Assembly (NCBI GenBank): GCA_037834085.1
Contig: JBBMKC010066509.1
Span: 1 to 28,135, forward strand
Direction: 5' to 3'
From: Bipalium vagum
Lineage: Eukaryota > Platyhelminthes > Tricladida > Geoplanidae
Length of the DNA: 28,135 nucleotides
Shown: in pieces, positions 10,720 through 22,700 of the stretch
How positions within the stretch are numbered: the first letter of the stretch is position 1
How the letters are laid out: each line of letters begins with the position of its first letter
Notes under the pieces: model-generated
Databases searched by the model: none
What the model was told of the DNA's origin: nothing
Seen by the model: the letters and a program-made list of their open reading frames with translations, nothing else
Translations under genes and position numbers: made by a program

Positions 10720-13700
10720 GGATAATAAATGAAAAGCACAATATTTCAAACTATGTATACATTATAGATTGTTGATTTCACTTAGCAAATAGAAAATGTT
10801 TATCAGTACATTTGAGTTATTTTATATACATATATATTGTAAAAAATAGAACAATGAAAATTATTAAACTTTTGATAATGTACACAAAACCTTTATTTTT
10901 CTTTAATTAAGAATAAATATCTTTTGTGGGGAAAATATATTTTACTGCATATACTACTACAATAGAATTACGTGGATTAAATAGATTAAGTCACGCAATA
11001 CGTACAATTGATTATAATATCATATTATTTTAGTTGGACTACTTTCCGGAAATAATTAATATTTACATTTAGAAAAATCAACTTTTATTTTCATTTTCTC
11101 TATTCATTTAGAAAAAAGTTTAAGCAAAAATTTCCCGTTTTTCTAATATTTATAGTGAAATTTTCCACTGTCCATTATATTTTGTTTAGCAACCATCGAT
11201 TGGATAAATTTATTTTATTTGCAGTTAATGACAACATGTATAAGAAATTTTACAAAAGGATAGAGAACAATCATATAATAATAATTATAAAAGTAATAAT
11301 AATAAATATTATTATTATTTTAATATATTATGTTACATTATAAATTTAAAAAATATTAGAATTTTGATTTATTACTAAAAATTTTTATTAAAATTCGGTT
11401 TTTTTATCATTAATAAACAAGTTATTTTGTCACATTAATTGTTTTCTTTTAACCATTTAATTATTAAGTATGAGAATTAGTTCCCATTGTTTTGTTATAG
11501 ATTAATTTTTATTATAAATACCGTTTATTTGGCATTGAAAATAAAACTAAAAAGTAATATTGTAATATATCTATAAGATATCAATAGTTAGTTTTTGTTT
11601 TAACTGATTAAATAGTTTATTTAGTTTATCGAAAATACAAAATCATAGACCAAGAAAACAGCATTTCCAGGAATCATTATTATTTTACTACAATTTAAAG
11701 AAGTCAACAGTCGAAGCTCATAGATTAACGATTGTGAATATGCCCTGTCTGAACCAACATGTCGAGAATGGTATCGACGATTTAAGACAAGTGACTTTTT
11801 CTTCAAAGACAAAGAACGTTCAGGACAACCAAAGTTCGAAGATGATAATTTACGAGGAATTATTATAGAAGACCCATGCAAAACGCTTGAAGAAATATCA
11901 CAGACAGGTCAACTGTTGCTAAACGGACGCATGCTTTGGTAATAATTTAAAAGTATGGAAATGGATACCATATAATTTGACCGAAAGGTAACAAGAAAAT
12001 CGTGAAACTGTTTGCAAAATGTTACTTACAAGGCACTCATTTTTGCATCGAATTATAACTGGTGATGGGAAATGGATTTGGTATAAGAATCCCAAGCTTA
12101 GAAAATCATGGACAATGCCCGGAGATCCATCAAAATCGACAGTACAAAAATGGACGAACAGATGTAAATTGATGCTATGTATCTAGCGAGAGGAAACGGG
12201 AATATTGTACCATGAACTTATCAAACTGTAATCAGTGATTGATACCAGCAACAAGTACTCTATTTATGTCGAGCAATAAGTACCAAGAGACCACAATATG
12301 GCCTAAGACATAATCATATCATTTTTTAACACGATAACACCAGGCAACATCTTGCAAAACCAGTTAAAGAAACATTGAAGACTTGGCTGCGAAGTTCTAC
12401 CTCACATGCCGTATTCACCAGACATAGCGTCATCTGACTTCTTGCTGGACAGGCCTTGAATTTCTATAAAGATATCAAAAATGGATGAATCAATGGATTG
12501 CTTCAAGAAAGGATCAGGATTTCTTTTACCGCAAAATCCATTTTTCGCCCGAAAGATGATCAAAAGTTGTAGCTGCCAACGGTAAATATATCGACTGAAG
12601 TAAATGTTCTGTTACTTTTTAAAAAACGACTTTATTTTAATAAAAAAACGATGGGAATTAATTCCCATATCTAATAGTAGAATGATTGAAAATTAATAAA
12701 AAATCAATTTGCATTTTTCTTTTATAGAAAATATCAATAATATGAGTGAACCAAGCTGTATAATAGACATAACCTGATTGTTTGAGTATGCCCAAGATCC
12801 CAATTTTAAAACACAAATCTGGTCATCAAATGGAAAATACGATATATCTAGTCGACAAGAGCTTTGCATTGTTACAATCGGTTGCCAAAACAATTTTCCA
12901 TTGTTGTAAATGGTAATTAATGATTTATGATATTCATTGTATTTTTCATGAACACTAAAGTATGTGAGATAACATTAATTAATGTATTCGTTTTCAACAA
13001 AAGTAATGATTGTTTTTTTTATAACAAATATATTTATATTTTTTATTATATTTTATCGATATTATAACTAATATTTAAGTAATTGTTTAAAATATTTTAT
13101 TTAAAAATTTTTTGATTGTACAAAAACCAAAATATATAATATATTAAATTTATTGTAATTTATTGATTAAGTTCGTCAAGTTAATATTTGATTTATTTTA
13201 CAAAAAAATGGTGAATATAAAAGACAAAAATATTTAAAATAAATATTTTCTTAAATTATGATTTACATTTAAAAATTATTACTATTATAGAATTATTAGA
13301 AATCACGGTTAATTTAAGTTCTAAAACGTTGTCATATGCCTTTTTAACATATGAAAATATTTTTTCCATTTAATTATCCAGAATGGTTTTTTTGCATGAA
13401 TAAATTTCTTTAAGCAAAGTAGATTTTAATCAATTTGTTTCTCTGTCTCTTTTAGAAAGAGAAGTTTTGCTCTCTTTCACTGGCTCTGCCATATATCATA
13501 CTTAATTTTCTCCTGATTTCTCTGATAGTTTCAGTTGATGAGTGCATCAACTCTAATTGTGAGTCTTTTACTCAAAATGATCTCCAATTGTAGGCCCATT
13601 TGCCATTTAAAATCGCCATTTTCAGAAAAATTCAATTTTCTAAAAATGTCTATTAAGCAAATAAGAATATAATTATTTTTAAATATTAAATATAATAAAT

Positions 13701-16700
13701 ATCGTGAATTAATTTTTTAAAAATATATTTATATATTTAAATAATTTAAATATTAAAATTATTTTTTTTTTATTTTTATCTTCATTGGTACTGTTAAAAA
13801 CCAATAACTTATTTAAAAATTATAGAGAATTTTATTTTTAATTATAAATTTATTTTAAAGAATTTACTGCTTAATTATTTAGTAAAAATATCTACAAATT
13901 TTAATTAATTTTATAATTATTTTAGGATTTTTTTATTTATTAAAGTAAAGTTATTCCTTTTAATACTGAAGTTATATTTTATAAAACATTGAAGTGTTTA
14001 ACTTCCAATCTTCTAATGAGATTTTCTTTAATAAAAAAATTAATTTTAAAATATAAAATTAATCAATAATAAGATAGAAGATTTAAGTGAGATATTCTGG
14101 ACTATTGTGGTTTTAAGTTTTTATTTTTTAATATATTAGGTTTGTGAATACGTTTTAGGTTTTGGAATAAAACTCCACAATTGAAATATGCGTGGTAATA
14201 AATTAATGATATATATGTTATTTGAAACTGTCAATAAATATGTTAATTTCAGTCTAAAAATTTCTTGTTTAAATATTCATTATTTTATAAACAAACATGG
14301 AAAAAATTGAAAATTGGCGGAAAAATCAGCATTTGTGGGAAATTTTGTTAGGCTACTTTTTCTAAGAAAAATGCTTCTGAAAGTCATAATTGGTTAGTAG
14401 AAACATGGAAAACATGCTTTTTCAAGAACGCGGTGTTTTGAATGGTACAATAGCTTTAAGAATGAAGATTATGATGTCAGAACGTCCAGAAGAAAAAGAT
14501 TTGTGACAAACGAAAAAACAATTAGCGAAACCATTGAAAATCGATCGTTGCCAAACGTTTAAATGTACTGTGCTATCCAAATCTGGGAACTTGGTTGCCG
14601 CACAAATGAAAGGCCAGAGACGTCTGTGTACGTCTAAACAGTTGCTTCAACGGCAAAGACAGGAAGGGTATTTTAACTGCATTTTTACATGCAATAAAAA
14701 ATGGATACGTAGTAATTCGAAGCGTAAAAGATCATGAGACAGCCGGGTCATGCCTCCATATTGACGAACAAAAAATAGTCATGGTTAAAAGCTCATGCTG
14801 TATTTTTGGTGGTATCATATATTATGAGCTGTGCAACCGAGCGAAAAAATCACAGTGAATTGGTATCGAGATAAATTGATGCATTTAAGCCAAGCATTAA
14901 GTAATAAACGGCTATATTATGCCGACAGGCATGATAAAGTCATTTAGCAACATGACAATGTTCGGCTTCATGTTTTAAAACCGGTTAAAACATTCTTGGA
15001 AACATTCAAATGGAAGTTCTATCAGACCCACCGTACTTTCCCGATATTGCCCCTACAAATTACCATCTGTTCCGTTCCATGGTTTATAGTCTGACTGACC
15101 AGCATTTTCAATCTTACGAGGATACCAGAAAGTGGCTTGAATCTTGAATCGCCTCCAGATTTTTTTAAACACTGGATCAGTATCTTGTCTGGAGAATGGG
15201 AGAAAGTATTGGCAAACAGTGGAAAATATTTCGGAAACTGAATATGCGTTTTTTTATAATAAAGTTTCTTTATTTTATTTATTTATTTAAAAATATGCAG
15301 AAATTTATTTACACACCTAATACTAGTAGTAGTTTTATCCTTATTATTATGTCTACAAGTTGAGAAGGTGGCTGTTTTTAAAAATATTACAAATCAAAAG
15401 ATTAATAAAGTAAATATGTATTGGTATCTATAAAAATTCTATAAAAATGGGACTTGAGAGAAACATTTAAAATTGTGAATATAATTAGATAATTGAGATT
15501 TGTTAGAAATTAATTTGTCATACTTTGTTTGGATTTTAAAACTCTATAATATAGTAAGTTATTGATTATAAAATGTATACCAATAAAATTTTATAATTAT
15601 TTTAAATCTACCATTTTAAGAAAAAAAATCTTCAAAATAATGTCTTGGGTGTCTTGTTTCCCTCTGGATCACTGACATCAAACTGCTTATGAAACTCACT
15701 GGATAATATAGAAGAACAATCATGAGAAATCTGAAGAAGACGCGTGAAAGAAATACCCTTCAAAGGCAAGCTGGAAGTGAACGACCTCGAAAATTTAGAA
15801 TTAGTGATAAAAGAGGACTCTCACAATTCACCTTGAAAATGGTCATATACCATCAAATGAAATTGATATTGAAATGAAGACGAGAAGAAGTCTTACAACA
15901 CCTGCAAGTACAATAAGAAAATATTTAAACGAGATGGGGATATGGTCAATGGTATCAAATTTGGTACCAAAATTGACCGCCCTTTACAAAAAAGAGATAA
16001 TCAATAACCAGAAAACAAGATTCGGTTGATGGATTTTCAGTAACCAATTTTTATTCGAACTATATTTAAATCGTGTTAGAGTTTGGTCCAACCCAAGACC
16101 CAAAACAGAGAAACCAAAATGGAATTTTCGTTTAATGGTATGGTAATAATTACCAAAATAAAATCAAATTTGATTTAAATTTCCAGGTAAGATTGACTTC
16201 AAATTAGAAAAGGCTCTACAAAGCATTATGGAAATAGTACCAAAATTTCTTCTAATGCAAGATGGATCAACACTTCATACATCGAAGTCGACAAGAGATT
16301 GGTTAGCTGTAAATATATAAAAGCGTTACTCCGTGGCCAACAAACTCTTCAGACCTAAATCCATTTGAAAATGTTTGCTGACTAATGAAGAGAAAAGTGG
16401 AACAACATAATGCAAAAATATGAAAGATTTGGAGAAAATTTTTGTTTTGGATAGACTCGCACTGAAATATTTGAGGACATTATTTTTGTCCACGACCCTA
16501 AGAATTCAAAGTTTTATTGCTTTTAAAGTAATTGCTTCATATTGTTTATTCTGTGTAAATGTCTTTAATAAAACAAAAAGAATTATAATAAAGTTCATTA
16601 TCTTAGGGTAATTTTCACTTTCAAAAATTACCAATTTATTATAACAGTGGGTAAAACTAAAAATAATTTCCATAATTCCCAATGCATTTTAACTATTTCT

Positions 16701-19700
16701 CAGGTAACTGGCGAATTCCGGGATGAAAAAAGATCATCTTGAATCTATATAATTTGAGATTTATTTTTGAACATCATCAACAATTTTAAACTGCGAATCA
16801 GCAGCTAATGTTAAAGACAAATAAAAATTTGATTGCGTCATGTCAGGTGAGTAAGAAATTCCTAAGCAGAAATGTGGTGCACGATAGTCTTTGACGTATG
16901 TGATCGGTCATTGTCATGCAGAAGAAAAACAGGCCTTTTTCAACGATCATTAAATATCCATTTTTTTCAAGCGTTTCTTTCCGGTAATTCAGTTACCTTA
17001 TGCACTTTCAGATCTGAATATTTCACGCAACATCAGCAACTCATAGTAAACTACTCTCAGGTAGTCTCACGAAAAGCACAGCAAAAGTTGGCTTAGTGGA
17101 TATTGCGTTCACAATAGTCAAAGGTCGTTCATCTGGAAGATCCAAAAAAATTCGTTTGGGGTTATCGTAAAATTAGACTGTCCTTAAGGTTACTTCCGTT
17201 TTTACAATGAAATTCAAGATTAAATTTTTTATTAATAAAAATATTTTCAGTCAAAATTATATAGTCCCTTTTGTCCAAACACCTTCTGCCATCTGTTTGG
17301 TAATTTAAGGATTCCATTCTCATAAAACTTCTTTTCCTTAGATATTTCCAATCAAAAAATGTTGCATGGAGCAAAATAAATGGAAATCAGAAGGAGCTAG
17401 ATCTTGTGAATATGGTAGAACATCCCACCCAAGATCCAATAGCTTCTGTCGAGTCACAAAACTTGTATGATGTTTAGTTTTGTCATGCTGATAAACTATT
17501 CCTTCTCTGTTGGTCAATGATGGCCTCTCCAGCCTTATACACTCATTTAATTTATGCAGTTGACTGCGATAAACATTTGAATTAATAGTCCTGTTGCGAG
17601 TATCTGTTTAAAGAAAATTACTCCTTGCAAATACCATAATACATAGAGCATCACCTTTTTTCATGGATCCCCTTTGAGACGAGCGTTGAGGTGGTTAATC
17701 TCTTTTGTTCGATGACTGGCTGTGGTTACTGTACATAATCCACTTTTTATCGGTCGTTACTGTTCTTCAAAAATGGATCCTTTGCTTCATGGTTGATTAA
17801 TAAATCTGGTATGTTAATGCGCTGAATAATATCTTTTTCTGTAAGCAGATGTGGTACCTATTCAACGGGCTTGCAACATAACCTAGATCTTTTAGATGAG
17901 TATGAACTGTTGAATAACATATTTCCTATTTTCCAAGTTGTCAAATGTGGATCTCCTTTAACGGCAGTTCTCAGTTTGTATACATTAGTCTTGACTGGTC
18001 TTACAGAACGCGAGCAATCGTGAAGGTTGAAATTCCCCGAACAAAATCTGGAAAACTACTTTTGACATTGCGGTTGGGTTATTACTTGTTCTCTATATAC
18101 CATACATAATTTTCTTCTGGCATTTGCGACATTACTTCCTTTTCGGAAATAAAACAGTAAATTATTCTGAAAATGTAAATTTTCAACTTTCATTTCAAAT
18201 TTTCCACCTAAAAAATTTATTTCATATATTTAGCAATTTTACCTACTAATCATAATTGACATAGATTAATGTAATCGACATTGAAATTTTTATTAATAAT
18301 TTGTTTTGATGCTTTGAAATATCTAGAACTTCAACTCAAAAAACAGTAACTTTCTGAACAACCTAATATATACATTTATCGTATCCCAAAACAATCTTGT
18401 GTAAGAATTCCTTCTTAAATTTTTTTATGAAGGATACCCCATTTTGTTTCGTCTTTCCTTGCTCTCAGAAGTATTAACTATGTATCCATCGGAAACTTTT
18501 TGAATACTTTTTAGATGTTTGAATCTACTGTGTAATTCCAAGTTGCATAATGAGATCTGTTTACGTCCGTCATATATTTTACAACCAACAGATTCTAAAG
18601 ATATCCATCAGAAAATTTTTAATTGACCAGGGACTTCTTCATCTGGAAGATCAAAATTTCCCTTTCTGAATCGCTCAAAACATTTTTTGATGTTTTATAT
18701 CTTTCTTCAATTGAAAGGAAAATAATAAACAAGACCTTATATGTATGTTTTTGTATGTCTTTTGAATTAATACTATTTGTTTGAATTATTAAAACAAAAA
18801 ATAACTTTTACGTATACATTAATTAGCGATTATTTCTAGTTTAAAATTAATTCATTTAAGTAAATATTTTCAGCTAGATTGTAACTTTGGCGCCATTTAC
18901 TAAATAGGCAATTTTCAACTTGTAGTTCTAATATTTAAAAATCATAAGAAAATAATAATTTTTATAATGCTTTTAATTTTTCATTTCATGAATTTCCGAA
19001 CTTTTAAGGTCTGGCTTTGAGGGTTAGATGTTTAATATTAATGTAAAATATTTAAATGTGAAATATAAAATATGCACATAGTATATATACATTATTGGTG
19101 ATGAAACAATTTCTAATTCATTTTTAAAATTTTATGTGGTAATAAATTATATTTTATTATTTTTAAAGAAAATAGTGTTTTGCGGTCATCTATAGGATTT
19201 TGCAAAAGATTTCAAAGCTCCTTCAAACCTGAAATTATGATAGCTCGTGTGGATCTTATCTAGGTCGCTTATATATTATAATAGTTGTATCCAAGTTTTA
19301 TCAGATGTCGATTAATGGTGTCTTATGATGGTTCAATTATCGTAGATAAATTGCGTGTAAAGACATGTGCCTGATCAATTAATGCTTCTCTTAGAACCAC
19401 TTCATTTATCACAGAAAGTCTGTCTTCGAGTTTTTTCCGAGACTAGTATCTTCGTTTTGAAACTTTTTTAACAAATCTGACTGTTCAACGACACCTCCTT
19501 TAAAATCACAAATAGTCCTTGTGGTAGTAGCAATATTAAATCCCCTTTTTTAATAAAACGGGTCAAATCTCGAATTGTAATTTTTCTGTATCCATTTTAC
19601 TATAATTATAAATTCAAATAAATTGATTTATTTATTTACACAAAACTTACAAATATATGTTGATAGTAAAATATCAATATCAAATTTTCAAAAATTGTAG

Positions 19701-22700
19701 TTAAAAATATTTATTTTGATAAAAAAATTTTAACTATCAACATCACGAAGCCTTTGATATCAACTAATATTTAAAAATTCTTAAAGATTAATTTTCTTTG
19801 TTAACATTACAGTAATAGTATCAGGTCTAATATGAATGTATATCATTCAGCGACTTAGGAAATTTCCACAGAAAAATCATGATACAGGAAAGCAAGAGAA
19901 TTAAGCATATTTTCAGGAAAAAAACTCTACTCAATTTTAATTCTCTTTTAAAAATTAGCTTGCCATTTCTGCAATTTGAACTGTTATCATTAAATATAAT
20001 TATTAAGATTTTTCAGGATTATTTAAAATTTTGTTCATTATTACTGTTTTGTTGTATAAAAAATGATTTTTAAAAATTAATTAAATTAATAAGAAAATTA
20101 TTAGTAACAATTACAAATGAAACTTAAGATTTAATTGAAATACAGCATCAATTATTCATAATGATTATTTCGTTCTCATTTTTCAAAGAGATAGTGAAAA
20201 AAATGTTTAATATTAATTTCTAATACCTTGATGATAATAATAATAAAAATAATAATAATTAATTGACCTATTAAATAAAACAATATCCGGCAACCAGATT
20301 TTGCCGCAAGGTATTTTGATTTTTTCAACTAATTCATATCGACTTGAGTTCCACGAAAGACGGTCATCCATCCACTCCTTAATAGATTTTTTATTTGTTA
20401 AAAATCAAATTCAAAATAATTTGTTTAATGTTTTCAAAAAAAATTTAATATTTTTTATGTCAATAATAGATCGAATAACACAACGTGTTTGTGAAACGTA
20501 CAGGCTCTTTTATGTTCTTTTCTTCACAACTAAATTTCTTTTAAGACAATTAAAGAACTGTTTTGCGAAACACTGATTATTGACATCAAAACCTCTGATA
20601 AAAAGTATTTTGAAAGATAAAGATTATATACTGAGAAAAAGTTGAAAAATATTCAGAGGATAATATTAAAACAAAATAAAAATTTTCTAAATGAAGTTTA
20701 AGCGAATAAAAAAATCAAACTCTTAACAGATTTGATAAAAAATGCTCAAACGTGTTCAAAGGTTCTTTTAAAACCAAAACTCATTTATATTATGAAGAAA
20801 CAGTTCAAGATAATGTGCTCAAAAAAAGAACTTCTCACTTGTGCTCAGAAGGGGTTATTAAATTACCAGGCCAGCAATACTTTTCTTAATTACCACAATT
20901 GATTTTCGGGAAGAATTTTAAACTTTTTGTTTATCAATTATATTTCTTCTTTAACATATTTTATAAAATAATGAAATTCTAAATAATGATATCGCACTAT
21001 GTTCTGTGGTTTGTATAAAAAATTATTTTAAAAATATTTTTTAAAAATATTTTTTTTTTAATTAATTATTTTCTTTATTTATTATTTTATTAAAATAATG
21101 ATTGGATCAATAAATAATTAAAAAAATTGTTTTATTTGAAACCAAATTTCCAAATGAATGTTGACTCAGGATAACCTGAAAGACAAAATCGAAATAAGTT
21201 TCAAAATGATAATACATAAAATTTTCTTTGGTGACAAGATTCTGTTTATATCCAATATAATTATATAATTAACTTTCTTAAAATCGCATTAATTTTTCGT
21301 TCGTTCTTAATCATTTTAATTCCTTAAGTTTTTGAATTTAAAAAATTAAATTATAAATAAAAAATCTTTGTATTACTACCAAAAAATTTTACTGACACAA
21401 AACAGGAAAGAGTAAATTATAAAATTTGGAAGAATTACCTGAGCAGATATTTACATGCATAAAATATTTTTAATTTAATAATATAAATTATTTAATTAAA
21501 AAATTCAACTAAAATATATCTAAGTGAGAGATTTACCTTTCGTTAACTTGGGAGAAATCTTTGAAAAATAATCTTTTCTGTAAACATTATAAGAAATATT
21601 TTGAAACTCTTTTTGACTTTATTCTCCGTAATTATATTTACATTTTTAAATAAATCAAAAATAATGATTAATGTAGGTTTTGTGTACCTGTTCTACTATC
21701 TGAAATCCTCACTAAAAAGTATTGTTAAAATCCTTTATCACTACTACGTTTTAAAATATATACTTAGGTCTGAAAAGCCCCTCAATTTAAGTTCAGTGAA
21801 TAATATATTTAATAATTGATATATAATATATTTCAAAAAATGAGCACCATACTTTTAATTAGAGGAAACGTCACATATATTTTTTTCATAATTTTTTCTT
21901 ATTTTTCTTTATGAAAATAAAAATATTACTTGATTCATCCACAAGATCGTTGTGAGTATCTCATGCTTTTCGTCCTTAAGAAAATAAAATATTGTGTTAA
22001 AATCGCCAAAAAATGATAAGCGTTTCTCATATGTAGAAAAGTCAAAAGAGAATTATTTTATATAATTATAATTATGCAGGAAATGATTATTTCTGCCTAT
22101 GGTCATTAGTTACATTAGAAATATAATTTATTTTTTTAATTCCATAAAACGAAAAGGAAATATAATGCTAATTGTTCTATTGTATTAAAATAAATGATCA
22201 ACTGAATTTTAGCTCAAAATTTAATAATCCTTAAATATTAGGTTGTAACATAGATTCGGCTAATTTCTGGCCTTTGTTAAAAGCAAATAAAATTACATGT
22301 CGGACATCATGATTTTATTATTTTCTGGTTTTGTTTTACAGTATCATATTTATTTAATAAACAATGCATTTATTTGAAAGATCTTTTCCAGCTCTACAAA
22401 ATTACACTTAAGTTATTCATGTCATTTCATTTTATTTAAACCTGACAGCTTTGATATACAATGCCAAGTTGATCAAAAACACCATTTCCACCACAAATTA
22501 TTATCTTATTTTAATCGAAGTCAGAAAGTTGCAGAAATTACGAAATTTGTAATGAGTACAGAAATCATGTTTTTATCTAGGCTGTTGCAAAAAATGGTAA
22601 GTTGAACATTCATCGTTGAAGTCACTATACAAATAGATCGATCATTCGATTTCATTGATGACCAATTGGTGGCACTGGGGAGGTCGTCAAACATCATGAA

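Noticed and set aside
10538-10775. Two overlapping plus-strand frames rich in Ile or Leu
   Set aside because: They are translations of the TTA microsatellite and have no independent support.
13456-13593. 45-residue hydrophobic plus-strand frame after a tttag acceptor-like site, faintly like a receptor TM1 ([10 protein letters not shown]...)
   Set aside because: The resemblance is limited to Phe, Leu and Pro spacing. What follows does not continue as TM1-TM2, and the strand is opposite to the gene.
21120-21180. Minus-strand [12 protein letters not shown] as the missing loop D exon
   Set aside because: Spacing to the tryptophan is wrong and there is no donor GT. The exon at 21930-21974 fits in length, phase and sequence.
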